From positions 3,822,001-3,886,000 of the forward strand of contig OY998185.1 of NCBI GenBank assembly GCA_963921935.1: a stretch of DNA of 64,000 nucleotides, given 5' to 3'. This document shows positions 44,451 to 54,763 of this stretch, piece after piece. The DNA comes from Galeruca laticollis (taxonomy: Eukaryota; Arthropoda; Insecta; Coleoptera; Chrysomelidae). Within the stretch, counting starts at the first letter, position 1. Every line of letters starts with the position of its first letter. Position numbers and translations under genes: made by a program. Below the pieces are notes generated by a model. It saw only the letters and a program-made list of their open reading frames with translations. It was not told the origin of the DNA and did no database searches.

Positions 44451-45274
44451 AAATTATTTGTCATGTGAATTGTAGCAGCTGAGTCCAAATACCAATCACT
44501 TTTGTTATAATCACAATTTGGTGCTACTGATAATGCAGAATATAGTGCCACACTATTTTTGTCTTTATCTTTGTCTTTGGTTTTCTTTGGTTTATCACAG
44601 TTCTTAGCAAAATGTCCGTATTTGTTGCATTGAAAACATCTAACTGTTTTGTTTCTATTCACTGAGTTATAACCGTCACTCGTACGATTACAATTTCTGT
44701 TCCTATTTGGAAATTTTTTACTAAACATGGCAGTTTCTCCTTTATTCGACTTAATATCCTGCAGTAACTTTGTTTTAATGGAGTCTCCAGTTACTGATAC
44801 TCCGGAACTTTCAATCCCCATAATCATAGGCTCATACTCAATGGGTAAACCAGCTAAAAGTATAGTACCGACCCATTCATCACTAACACTGAGACCAACA
44901 CCAGACAACTTGTGGGCCGTGCTAACAATCTTGTTCACATAGTCTTCAACTGACTTGCTGTCCTCCAATCTGGTTGTGATCAATGTTCTTAGAAGCCCTA
45001 CTCTTCGGGTGAGCCCCGTGTCCTCAAAGGCTTTGTTCAAAGCTTCCCATACACCTTTGGCGGTTTTCTGACTTTGTACATGTACATAGTTGATGGGATC
45101 TATCAGAAGAATGATTTTACTCCTAGCTTTTGTATCCTTTTGTTTGTCTTTATCAGTTCCTACAACGCAGTCCCACAATTCTTCTAGCTCCAGATACGTT
45201 TGAACTGCAAATTTCCAACTGTCGAAATTCTCACGTCCTAGCAACTTTTCAATTGGCGGCAACACAGTCGACAT
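44447..45274 (-). CDS. Copia gag and start of protease
   Basis: I chose the Met at 45274 ('MSTVLPPIEKLLGRENFDSW') because it begins the conserved 'LxGxENFxxW' gag start; the open frame runs nine codons further back. The gag core has 'IILLIDPINYVHVQSQKTAK', 'VWEALNKAFEDTGLTRRV' and 'DEWVGTILLAGLP'. A CCHC knuckle 'CFQCNKYGHFAKNC' follows, a Lys/Asp linker, and the protease active site 'WYLDSAATIHM' (D-S-A). The frame stops four codons later. The next part of the protease lies in the pol frame from 44450, so the copy likely cannot make an active protease. Confidence 0.9.
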   Translation of the reverse strand: MSTVLPPIEKLLGRENFDSWKFAVQTYLELEELWDCVVGTDKDKQKDTKARSKIILLIDPINYVHVQSQKTAKGVWEALNKAFEDTGLTRRVGLLRTLITTRLEDSKSVEDYVNKIVSTAHKLSGVGLSVSDEWVGTILLAGLPIEYEPMIMGIESSGVSVTGDSIKTKLLQDIKSNKGETAMFSKKFPNRNRNCNRTSDGYNSVNRNKTVRCFQCNKYGHFAKNCDKPKKTKDKDKDKNSVALYSALSVAPNCDYNKSDWYLDSAATIHMTNNL

Positions 45275-45321
45275 TCTGAATGGAAATTTGGCGACGAACA
45301 ACTTTTACACTCAACGGGAAC

Positions 45322-45335
45322 CTGGGCCCATAACC
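45322..45335 (-). other. Copia primer binding site (initiator Met tRNA type)
   Basis: The minus strand reads GGTTATGGGCCCAG directly after the 5' LTR. In Drosophila copia nearly the same word pairs with the internal half of initiator methionine tRNA. I infer the same half-tRNA priming here. Confidence 0.8.
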
Positions 45336-45517
45336 TGTTGGTTTAGTACGTTTTTTGTGGGATGTAGAAAAACAGAAATAATCTTTGACATTTATTACTT
45401 CTGTAATAACAAAACAATCTACGTTCGTCTATATTCAACAAAACATTCTAAAAAAACATTTTTTGTAACTGTCACCTGTCTATGTCAAAATCATAATAAC
45501 AATAACTACCACATTAA
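45336..45517 (-). repeat. Copia 5' LTR, inner part, up to the piggyBac TTAA
   Basis: 182 bp matching the 3' LTR with one visible mismatch. The TTAA at 45514-45517 is the left piggyBac target duplication and is part of the LTR. Confidence 0.93.
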
Positions 45518-47921
45518 CCCTAGAGTACTAATATGATTTGATTATTCCGTAATACTAATACGTCGTAAAATTTACGACTTTGGATTAAAACACATTTTAA
45601 AAAAATCAAAATATATTTTCCAACAGAAATAATAGGTTTTTCATCTTAAACTAATCAAATAAATGGATATGGTTTGAAAAAAAAATGAATTATGCCGAAG
45701 AAAATGGACATTCTGGGCAACAATTTCTGTTGTGCTGTCCGCAGATTGCTCGTTTACACTGTACACAAAAGTTTGTTGTCATTCTTCTCAGACGGCTAGG
45801 GCAGAAGGAGCACACTGTCCGCTTCTTTGCCATAGGGTTATCTGGTTCAGGAACAGGCTGTATGTTTAGAATTTCGTTTATGTCCTGTCGAATATTGCGA
45901 CGTAAATTGGGGATGTTCAATCTTTGGCGCATCCATGGCTCAGCAAGGCTTTTGCCCAAATTTAACATGAACTGGAAGCGGGAAGTAGGCTTCGTATTAG
46001 CTTTGTGAGAATTATGGCAGTATACTACAAATGAATTGATGGTAGCTATGTTAATCATTCCATAAAAAACACACATAGGCCATCTCCGGGTTTTTCTGGA
46101 GCAGGTCATATTACTGCATAGTTGATCAAAAGTATCTACACCTGACTTGGTTTCATTATAATTTATAATTATATCAGGTTTTCCATTTTCGGAAATGCTT
46201 GCACTTTCATGCAGAGTGGAAAGTAACAACACTATTTTATTAGGTTTTGGTGCATATGAAACTAATGTCTTTTTCCTATCAAAGCAAAACATTGATGTGC
46301 CTCGTTGCCTATTTTTCAATAGTTCTGGTGGTATTTCTTTTTTATTTTTTCTCAGAGTTCCTATAATTGTTAGTTTGTACGGCAACTCCAAAAGTTCATC
46401 CGCCAAAGAAACTGACGTAAACCAGTTGTCCATGGTAATGTTACGGTTACTACCATGAACCGATTTTGTTAACTCTTTCACATAAAAATTTGCAAGAGGT
46501 AGTCCTCCAGTATCGGTGCTCTTTCCTAGATATGGACTAGCATCTATCATATATTTGGAGGATGTGTCGCATAACATAATAATCTTTATACCGTACTTCG
46601 ACGGTTTGTTAGGTATGTACATACGAAATGGACACCTTCCTCTAAATCCTAAGAGCTGTTCATCGATGGTGAGATAAGATGATGGAATATAGGAACTTCT
46701 GCATACATCTATTAGCATATTCCATATGTCACGAATAGGAGCGAATGAGTCGGTTTTTCTCCTTTCCTCCCTCGAAGTTTTATCGTCAAACCTGAGACAG
46801 TTTACTAAAAACGTAAAACGTTCTCTACTCATACAGGCGCGATAGAAAGATCCCGATGTGGTCCCTTCAAACATATGTCTAGCATTTAGATGATTGTCTT
46901 TTTTGGCGGCAGAAAAAACTAGTATTCCCAGGAAGGCTAATAACTCATCTTTGCAAAGTTTTGATACCGTAGCAGAATTTGCAGCGTATTTAGAAGACTG
47001 CCTACCAATCTCTTCATTGGTGTGAAGAATAACTATGTCAAGAATGTTGTCGTGAAAGAAGTGCAGAAAGTGGTCTTTTATTGAAGAACAGTTACGAGAT
47101 TCTCCTTTGCAACCAGATATAAAATGAACAATATTCCTAGAGCTGACTCTCTTTGACAAGACTGGCTGTTTAGATGACCACTTATGACCATTCTTACCTT
47201 TTATATTTATTTGTTTAGGAAAGACTATATTTGGATCCCTTCGACCCTGGCTTCGACATAGGCTGGCTAAAGGTTCATCGTCATCCGATGATTCTTGATC
47301 ATATGACAAGAGAGCTTCTTCTGGACGTTCCTCTGCTAATTCTGGATTTTTTTTCTCGATGGCATGGTTGGTTGGTTGGTTATATTCTTCTGAGCTGTCA
47401 GAATGTACCGAATCCTCTTCTAAATAATCTTCCTCCCAGTCACTTCCACTGTCCTCGTACGGTTCATTATAATCATCTTCTCCATTCATAATCTTTTCCA
47501 TTTCTTGTTGCAACTGCGACGCAGTAAGTGGTTTATTTGCCATTTCTCAGTTTCTGAAATTAATAAATAAATAAATCTTAGCTTTATACTTTGAAATTTG
47601 CATTTTGTTTCTACAAATTATGAAATATTATTAGTCTACTTACACAATAAATCGAGTATTCAGCATAAAACAAAGAAAAACATTCACAATAATCTTATCG
47701 CTAATACTATCACTAACACTAAAGCGTCGTAATATTAACGACGCGATGCGTAATTTCTGCACTTCCGCTAAAAATCCGACTGACGTGGACTTACCAACGT
47801 TTAGCAGAGTACTAAAGAGGAAGCTACTGGGAGACCCAAATCTGCAAGATTTTCCGTTGTTGCCAAATTTCGGGAAAAATAATTCGGCGTCGTAAATTTT
47901 ACGAGTATTAGTACTCTAGGG
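45518..47921 (-). mobile_element. piggyBac transposon, structurally complete (2404 bp)
   Basis: Ends are CCCTAGAGTACTAATA on both sides (16 identical bp) flanked by TTAA at 45514-45517 and 47922-47925, the hallmark of piggyBac. Removing the element plus one TTAA restores a 219-bp Copia LTR. It contains one long transposase ORF and subterminal palindromes with a GTCGT core. Nothing visible argues against activity. Confidence 0.95.
45690..47543 (-). CDS. piggyBac transposase (617 codons, apparently intact)
   Basis: Cuts and pastes the element at TTAA sites. An acidic N-terminus (about 1-100, Asp/Glu/Ser-rich) is followed by the DDE_Tnp_1_7 catalytic domain. The three aspartates appear in 'IIMLCDTSSKYMIDASPYLG', 'ITMDNWFTSVSLADEL' and 'SGVDTFDQLCSNMTCSRKTR'. 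The C-terminus has the cysteine-rich RING/PHD-like finger ('CSFCPSRLRR', 'CVQCKRAICGQHNRNCCPEC') needed for end binding. Length is close to the ~600 residues usual for the family. The frame opens near the right TIR and is uninterrupted, with a single Met at the start. The element lies on the same strand as the Copia host. Confidence 0.95.
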   Translation of the reverse strand: MANKPLTASQLQQEMEKIMNGEDDYNEPYEDSGSDWEEDYLEEDSVHSDSSEEYNQPTNHAIEKKNPELAEERPEEALLSYDQESSDDDEPLASLCRSQGRRDPNIVFPKQINIKGKNGHKWSSKQPVLSKRVSSRNIVHFISGCKGESRNCSSIKDHFLHFFHDNILDIVILHTNEEIGRQSSKYAANSATVSKLCKDELLAFLGILVFSAAKKDNHLNARHMFEGTTSGSFYRACMSRERFTFLVNCLRFDDKTSREERRKTDSFAPIRDIWNMLIDVCRSSYIPSSYLTIDEQLLGFRGRCPFRMYIPNKPSKYGIKIIMLCDTSSKYMIDASPYLGKSTDTGGLPLANFYVKELTKSVHGSNRNITMDNWFTSVSLADELLELPYKLTIIGTLRKNKKEIPPELLKNRQRGTSMFCFDRKKTLVSYAPKPNKIVLLLSTLHESASISENGKPDIIINYNETKSGVDTFDQLCSNMTCSRKTRRWPMCVFYGMINIATINSFVVYCHNSHKANTKPTSRFQFMLNLGKSLAEPWMRQRLNIPNLRRNIRQDINEILNIQPVPEPDNPMAKKRTVCSFCPSRLRRMTTNFCVQCKRAICGQHNRNCCPECPFSSA

Positions 47922-47925
47922 TTAA

Positions 47926-47962
47926 GGTGAAGTCGTAAAAATATTTTAAATATATTCCAACA
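47926..47962 (-). repeat. Copia 5' LTR, outer part
   Basis: The remaining 37 bp of the LTR beyond the piggyBac insertion. On the minus strand it starts TGTTGGAATATATTT. The Copia target duplication AATGT follows at 47963-47967. Confidence 0.92.
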
Positions 47963-48202
47963 AATGTCCCCTCAAAAAATGTGGTCCAATTATTCTGTTA
48001 TTTATGATGCCAGCCCAAACGTTCACTTCAATAGGATATTGAGTGTGACCTTCCCTCATCCAGTGCGGATTTTGCGTATTCCAATACCGATAAATTTGTT
48101 TGTTGACCATCCCACGTAAGCTAATCATTGCCTCATCGGAGATAAGAATATTTTTGGGTAACATCTGATTCCGTTGAGCTGTATGAACCTGGAACCTGAG
48201 TT
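47963..48202 (-). pseudogene. Mariner-type transposase, central part (other half beyond Copia)
   Basis: The minus strand encodes 'FQVHTAQRNQMLPKNILISD' with 'EAMISL' (first catalytic Asp in 'SDEA'), 'YRYWNTQNPHWMREGHTQYP' and 'EVNVWAGIINNRIIGPHFLR' with 'GH'. It stops at the Copia insertion. The protein continues in frame at 41121. Upstream, similarity ends at 48203, where satellite-like sequence begins, so the N-terminal DNA-binding part is missing. Confidence 0.82.
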
Positions 48203-48587
48203 AATAAAAAAAATCTCATTTTAAAGTCACACTTACTACAAATGATATAGGTAACTGTAATAACATTTTTGTAGTAGAAATTGTAATGCCCGTCAAATTA
48301 AACCATGAACACACATCATCGTATAAAAAGGTAAACTACTTTAATTAATCTATTATCGTTTGTAGTATATTGTAGTACAATTTTAAATTTTGTAATGAGA
48401 TTATTAGTCCCTGAAAATAATCGAATAAACCGATAGAAAAATAATCTCATTTTAGCTTTGCACTTACTACAAACGATGTAGGTAATTGTAGTAAAATTTT
48501 TATTCTTGTAGTAGAAATTGTAATGCCCGAAAAATGAAATCTTCAAATTAAACCATTAACGTGTCATCGGATAAAATCGAAAACTTC
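48203..48587. repeat. Satellite-like repeat, left block
   Basis: Two related units of about 220 bp built from phrases such as 'cacttactacaaacgatgta', 'aatcgaataaaccgatag' and 'ttgtagtagaaattgtaatg'. The same phrases recur at 50697-51370, partly inverted. AT-rich, no coding. Confidence 0.75.
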
Positions 48588-48595
48588 CTTAATAC
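48588..48595. repeat. 8-bp target-site duplication (CTTAATAC), left
   Basis: CTTAATAC borders the inverted-repeat element here and at 50689-50696. Confidence 0.85.
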
Positions 48596-48874
48596 GGGTC
48601 CGGTGAACTATAGGGAGACACGAATTTTTGACTGATTTTGCGAAAAATCGATAGTACTCACCTATTTTGAAGATTATCCGTCGAAAAATTTGCGGGTTAT
48701 ACACAATTTACAGAGAAAAATCCAAAAAAAGATTTTTTTTCGCCACTTAAACCATCACTTTTGGTTTAAATATTTTATACAAAAAACAGTTTAAATGTAT
48801 CGCACTGTACAGGAAAGTCATCAACAATATATATTCTCACAAATTATAATAAAATTTCAGTTAGTTTGCTGATA

Positions 48875-49967
48875 ATATTTAAATTACCACTTTTATGAAT
48901 ATATATAATTGTAAGACAACAAATTTGTATGTAAATAGTTTTAATGACAGAATTGACAGATACCTTTCCGTGAAACGTAATGCGTTACCAAAACCATAAA
49001 TCTAAATATGTAATCTCTAACATTTTCTTTTCATCATTCAATGCGAATGAGAACTTTTAAATTTGTTAAGGTCATTATAAAAAATAAAATTGTTTGAACC
49101 ATTTAATTTTAAATCAATATCACGTTTGGTTCTTTTTATTTTATACTTTATAATATACCATGAAACCAAAACTTGAACATTTACATCAGTAGGGGTGCGT
49201 TCACAAACCAACGTCTTGAGTGTAAGAGTTATACTTAGGTACAAAGTGACCGTTCATAAAAAATTTAACTCACAGCGTTCATAAACGCACCACGGGAATC
49301 GCCGAAAGTGTACTCTTACTTACCCGCTCGAGATCGAGGAAATTATTACCCTGACATGCGTAATTCGTATTACACAAATGTTCTTGTTTATAGAGGTTAA
49401 TGCGTCAGTAATTGTTATTCTGTGGGTTGAGGTTAGCTATAAGTTTCCATCAGCAGAATATTTTCAAATTCCATTGGTAATAATGTTAAAGGTAAAATGA
49501 CTCCACAATCCCTGTTTTCCGCAACCAACGTAAAATAATTTCAATGTCCAAATCAAATTTGGACAGTGTCGACCTACAAATAGTTAGGACGCGCTCTAAT
49601 CGTTCAAGTTGGTTTCTGCTTAGGTTTCTACCCGGCGTTTGACTGACATGTTACCCTGTCAGAGCTCTCTCCTCACCCCGCCAATATATTATGAATGCAC
49701 TCTAGCAGTCTAGCGTATATATACAGATATGCAACCAACAAAACAGAATACGATACTTTGTAGCATGGTTGTCAGCTGTAATGGACTACTTGAGAATCAT
49801 GGTATTTTTTACATTATTATTAAGATGCGAAATCAAATATTCGATTGAAATATATCTTGAATTAATTCAACCCAAACTCAAGAAAATAAATGAAATTATA
49901 AACACATTTATATATGATGATATCTTTATATTGTGTATTTGAAGAAGGACAAGGAAATATAATCATT
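48875..49967. other. Interior of the 2.1-kb element without recognised gene
   Basis: No known protein similarity in any frame. Contains 'gtgcgttcacaaac' (49193) and 'gcgttcataaacgcacc' (49276), a small local repeat. Possibly holds older inserts. Confidence 0.4.
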
Positions 49968-50412
49968 CGCCCTTCCCCTTCTTAAAAAATATCCAATTCT
50001 TTGTAACGCGCATTATGTTATTCAAGAAGGGGAATGGTGATTCCAATGATTATATTCCCTTCCCCTTCTTGAATAACTTGATGTGCGCGTTACAAAGTAT
50101 TGGATATTTTTCAAGAAGGGGAAGGGTGAATCTTATGTTTATATTCCCTTCCCCTTCTTGAATAACCTGATGTGCGCGTTACAAAGTATTGGATATTTTT
50201 CAAGAAGAGGAAGTGCGAATGCATTCGTCCTTCCCCTTCTTGAAAAAATATCCAATACTTTGTAACGAACATTAGGTTATTCAAGAAGGGGAAGGGTGAA
50301 TCCAATGATTATATTCCCTTCCCCTTCTTAAAAAATATCCAATACTTTGTAACGCACATTATGTTATTCAAGAAGGGGAAGGGTGAATTCAATGATTATA
50401 TCCCCCCCTTCT
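49968..50412. repeat. Minisatellite of alternating orientation
   Basis: Five copies of a ~45-bp unit ('tatccaatactttgtaacgc' plus a tail) occur in the order forward, reverse, reverse, forward, forward. They are separated by the purine/pyrimidine block 'ttcaagaaggggaaggg' or its complement. Neighbouring units could pair into hairpins and cruciforms. Confidence 0.85.
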
Positions 50413-50696
50413 TCTTATCAGCAAACTAACTGAAATTTTATTATAATTTGTGAGAATATATATTGTTGATCAGTTTCATGTACAGTGCGATACATTTAAA
50501 CTGTTTTTTGTATAAAATATTTAATCCAAAAGTTTAAGTGGCGAAAATAAATCTTTTTTTGGATTTTTCTCTGTAAATTGTGTATAACCCGCAAATTTTT
50601 CGACGGATAATCTTCAAAATAGGTGAGTATTATCGATTTTTCGCAAAATCAGTCAAAAATTCGTGTCTCCCTATAGTTCACCGGACCCCTTAATAC

Positions 50697-51370
50697 ATGT
50701 TAAATAGTTTGTAGTATATTGTAGTACAATTTGATATTTTGTAGTAGGAACATTAGTGCTTGAAAACTTAAAATAATCGAATAAACCGATAGAAAAATAA
50801 CCTCATTTTAGCCTCACACTTAGTACAAACGATGTAGGTAATTGTAGTAACATTCTTATTTTTCTATTAGGAATTGTAATGACCGAAAAATAAAATCGTC
50901 AAATTAAACCATTAATACATCACCAGATATAAACGAAAATTACTTTAATACATCTAATATCGTTTGTAGTAAGTGTGGGGCTGAAAAGAGATTATTTTTT
51001 TATCGGTTTATTCGATTATTTTAAGTTTTCAGTGACTATAATTCTCACTACAAAATTTAAAATTGTACTACAATGTACTACAAACGATTTACCTACATCA
51101 TTTGTAGTAAATGTGAGACTAAAACGAGATTATTTTTCTATTGGTTTATTCGATCATTTTAAATTTTCAGGGACTAATATTCTTACTACAAAATTTAAAA
51201 CAAACGGTACTACAATATACATACTACAAACGATTAAATTAGTTTTCGTTTTTATCCGTTGATGTGTTAATGGTTTAATTTGTCGATATTATTTTTTCGG
51301 GCATTACAATTTCTACTACAAAAATAAACATGTTACATCGTTTGTAGTTGTGAGGCTAAAATGATCAAAA
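50697..51370. repeat. Satellite-like repeat, right block
   Basis: Continues the left block (48203-48587), first in the same orientation, then, from about 50955, in inverted orientation ('tcgtttgtagtaagtgtg'). Left and right ends of the whole 48.2-51.37 kb region are inverted relative to each other, so it may be an old fold-back element into which the 2.1-kb transposon inserted. Confidence 0.7.
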
Positions 51371-52064
51371 TACATTATGCATCTTATAATATGCGAAATT
51401 TACGCGAAGTGAATGGTAGATAAAAATGGCGACCACTTATTACTACTCTTATTGACAGTTGCTAGGGAACGCGACTGTATGTTGTTTTCTTATCTTACTA
51501 TTAAGTCTATTATTATAACCATTTTCTCTATAACGAATGCAAAATATTTGGTGGACCTAGTTTTATACAGAGTGATCTTGCATAAAATTTTCTATATATT
51601 TCAGGCGTAAACAGCGTTTATGGACCTTATGTGTTAACGCCTGTTTTACGCCCATGATTCATAAATAACTATAATAAACTGATTTAAAAAATGTAATCTT
51701 TAATTCTAGAGAGGCATAATTACTTTTTTGTAGGGTATTGCGCATGCCTTAACATTAAGGTGCCTGAGTAAGAGTCAGAAGGTATTGTTGGAGTATCTAA
51801 TTCTCTCTATTTAATGATCTGTTACTTCAGAATCTATCACGAAGGGTAGAAATCACATGTAAAGTCGATTTCATTTAGGAGTGCTTATATACAAATTGAA
51901 GTAGGCTTCTCAGTGAACCAAGTTTTTTCATGTACTTACATGAATTTATCAATAATTAATTTTTTTATTTGATCATTGATTGTAAATAAAATACTTGGTG
52001 CTTTTGTGTATACGTGTTTTGTCTGTTGGAAAGTTTGACTGACATATTAGGAAATTAATTTATG
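51371..52064. other. Unassigned sequence with an outer inverted-repeat arm
   Basis: No gene recognised. The stretch 51735-51830 ('attgcgcatgccttaacatt' and onward) is the inverse of 53735-53825, so it forms an outer arm around the mariner-type element. Confidence 0.5.
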
Positions 52065-52590
52065 AGTGTCCCAGATCTTTTAGGCCAGCAGATACTTCAG
52101 TTATTTGCCGAAAAAAAATTAAAAAAAATATCTGTCGTAGGAGACCATAAGCTCTTTCATGCAGCTTAGCAAAATCCACCTCTTGGCAAACAACCCGTAA
52201 GAAACCACCCCTTACTTTTATTTTTCAAATTACAACCTTAGTCCTTTTCATTTCTCATTTAATGATATATGATAGTAGCTAGAATGGCACGCAGAATTAT
52301 GGCAAATAAGAAGAGAGTAATGAAATATTAATTTATAAGCTCATCAGCGTTTTGAATAATACTACTTGGTTCTAATATCCCCATAGGAAAATGTAGTGCG
52401 TGAGATCTGGAGAACATGCAGGCCTTCGAACAGGTCCACTACTTCCAATCCAACGGTCTTGAAAGGTGTTATCGAGGAAAGTAGTAACGATATTATGGTT
52501 ATGTACAGGAGCACCATCTTGTTGCCACCACATTTGCTGTCTTAATCCGACTGGAATTCTAATAGTCCAGGAATACTATTTTCTAAAAAA

Positions 52591-52646
<56 letters not shown>

Positions 52647-53660
52647 CCGTCAGTGTCTAAGACGTCCATTATGTAAACGACCCCATACCTTCACACCACA
52701 CATTGTTTGAAAATTGGTTTCTCTTATCCAGTGTCCTGTGACCAATAGTGCAGGTTATGTCGGTTAACTGTGCCATTATTATGGAAGCGGGATTCGTTAA
52801 TTCATATGATTTGGTTGAGGAAGTTGGGATTGTCATTGATTAAAATTCGATCGTGAGCAATAAATGTCATTCGTCTTTCGAAATCTGTAGGTCTGAGTCC
52901 TTGGTGTAAACGTATTTTGAAAGGATGATACCTGTACTGTTGGAAAATAATTTCAGCAAATAACTTACTGATCCCAATCTCCACCGCTAATGCACGCACC
53001 CAAATATGAGGATGTGCTTCGGCGTCGACCAAAATATTTACACAGTTTTTCTCAGGTCTCACAGGAGTGGTATGTGCTTGCTAGTTTTTCCCTGGAAATG
53101 ATCCCGTTCGCATGGTATTTTCTACATAAGAGAAAGTATTGCAACCTGGTTGTCGAACATCAGGAAAGCGCTGCTCATACATGCTCTATGCAGCATGTTT
53201 ATTCTTTTGGCACTCACCAAAAACTAAAAGCTAATCAGCGTATTTGTTTGAAGTCCAGGTGAAATGCATTTTGATATTTAACAACAGTTTAACGACTGAT
53301 CCAGACACTATAGGAATAAAACAACAAAACATTTTATTGTCTCTTTTTCGTTGCCATAAATTTTTTCTTGTCTCTACAATGTGGAACAATTAATTAAGAC
53401 AAATTAATAGTACCCACTAACGAGTTCAATTATCTCGATTTACTGTTTTCACAACTACATATTTATGTTATATCGTTGAATGAGGAATAAAAAGGGCTGT
53501 AAGCTGGACAACATGGGGTTCCTCTTGGGTTTTTTGCCAGGTGGTGGATTTTGCTATGCTGCATGAAAGAGCTTATGGTCTCCTACGACACAAATTGTTT
53601 TCAATTTTTATTTTCTACACGTAACTGAAATATCTACTGGCCTAAAATATCTGGGATACC
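52065..53660 (-). mobile_element. Mariner-type element with ~150-bp inverted ends
   Basis: 52065-52215 and 53508-53660 are inverted copies sharing 'gtaggagaccataagctctt' and 'ttaggccagcagatact' with moderate divergence. They bracket a decayed minus-strand transposase. A TA tract (52593-52642) has expanded inside the coding region. Further outer inverted repeats extend to about 51735 and 53825. Confidence 0.78.
52376..53062 (-). pseudogene. Mariner-type (DD41D-like) transposase, inactivated
   Basis: The minus-strand frame 53062-52802 gives 'DAEAHPHIWVRALAVEIGIS', 'YHPFKIRLHQGLRPTDFERR' and 'NDNPNFLNQII', followed in the shifted frame by 'ESRFHNNGTVNRHNLHYW'. After the TA tract (52593-52642) the chain resumes with 'VGLRQQMWWQQDGAPVH' (second Asp), 'TFQDRWIGSSGPV' and 'SPDLTHYIFLWG', where the third Asp is missing. 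The spacing from the second Asp to this block is again about 41 residues. Frame breaks, the microsatellite and the lost Asp make it dead. Confidence 0.8.
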
Positions 53661-54320
53661 CGGTATAAATACAATTGTTTTCGGATTCAATAAGTAAGAA
53701 GGACCAGAACTATTTAAATGAACAGTTCGTAAAATAGACAGGGGAGAGAACTATAAAATTATCCAATACTCTCACTCACTCTTACTCGGCCTTCTTAATG
53801 TTAAGGCATTCGCAATACTCATCGTCGAGTATCCATACGAGTAAGCAATTGTCCTATCTTTTCAACTGGGGTTTCATACAACGGCGTAGGATTTGAAAAT
53901 AAATCTGCGTCTGTGGAATAAAATTTTTTTAATCTGCGTATTTTTCTACTACTTACGATTTTTTAAAATCTACGTCCGCCCATTAAAGTTAAAACTTCCC
54001 CAACTCATTTAATATTGAAGGGAGAAAAAAAAGTCGAGGATTCTTTTATGTATAATTTTAACTTCTACAGTTTTTGATAAGAAGTTTTTTGTTTAACTTT
54101 TACCGTTTTCGAGTAATTGTGAAAAAACATTATAAATATTTTTTCAACCCTTACTCGGGCACTAAAGGCAGACACTAAAACTTTTACAAATTGTTATTGT
54201 GTCTTTGAAACTACATTATATCAAAAATGAAAAGTTGTATAAGACATTTTAATTTCAGACGTTATTTGTCTGGACTATTGATGATTTCTGCTGCTGGACG
54301 ATTAGGTGACGGCATCCTAA
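53661..54320. other. Unassigned sequence with right outer inverted-repeat arm
   Basis: 53735-53825 pairs with 51735-51830. The rest (53830-54320) is AT-rich without recognised features. Confidence 0.45.
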
Positions 54321-54763
54321 TGCTACATTTACACGCTTGCCGATGTTTGGCAAGCGTCTACAAGCTCCTAGTCTAAGCAAACCCTCTGATGCCATCTACA
54401 CGATTGCGAGTGTGTTATAGACAGGCAATATGTGCAAGTAAAGATGGCAGACGTGGAAGTGGCACGATATAGTGAAGTAGAAAATTTAAATTACAATAGT
54501 CGATTCGGTATTGACCTATATACATATAATATAGAGAATGGAATGTGGAGTCTTCTATATATCATATTAAAATTTTGCCGTAAAAATTATGTATTTTCAA
54601 ATATACGGATTAAACATGCAAATATATATATACGATATTTATGATAAACAACACATTTTGATGTCTTTTTAATACTTGATGAGGCTAATATGTGTATGTG
54701 TGTATCATCTAATATTTGTTGTTATCATTGAACGATGTTAGAAATAATACACTATACAACAGT

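Larger units (their letters stand above)
41127..47962 (-). mobile_element. Ty1/Copia LTR retrotransposon with nested piggyBac
   Basis: Two 219-bp LTRs (41127-41345; 45336-45517 plus 47926-47962 around the piggyBac) differ at about one visible position (position 41151 against its counterpart). Ends are TGTTGG...CCAACA. It has a primer binding site, gag, protease, integrase, RT, RNase H and a polypurine tract. The AATGT duplications and near-identical LTRs show a young insertion. It sits in the coding region of a mariner-type transposase. Confidence 0.95.
48596..50688. mobile_element. 2.1-kb non-autonomous DNA transposon with ~275-bp TIRs
   Basis: TIRs 48596-48874 and 50415-50688 start GGGTCCGGTGAACTATAGGG and are nearly identical. 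The 8-bp duplication CTTAATAC flanks both ends. The interior holds no transposase, only AT-rich DNA, a moderately GC-rich piece near 49180-49730, and an inverted minisatellite. The superfamily is unclear: 8-bp duplications occur in hAT, P and Merlin, but the ends do not clearly match any. Confidence 0.88.

Noticed and set aside
49968..50412. CRISPR-like array
   Set aside because: Units alternate in orientation, the linkers are themselves repeated, and the context is an animal transposon; there are no unique spacers.
54430..54644. 70-codon plus-strand frame starting MQVKMADVEVARYS
   Set aside because: Lies within the inverted arm of the MULE-like element, and the matching region on the right arm does not keep the frame.
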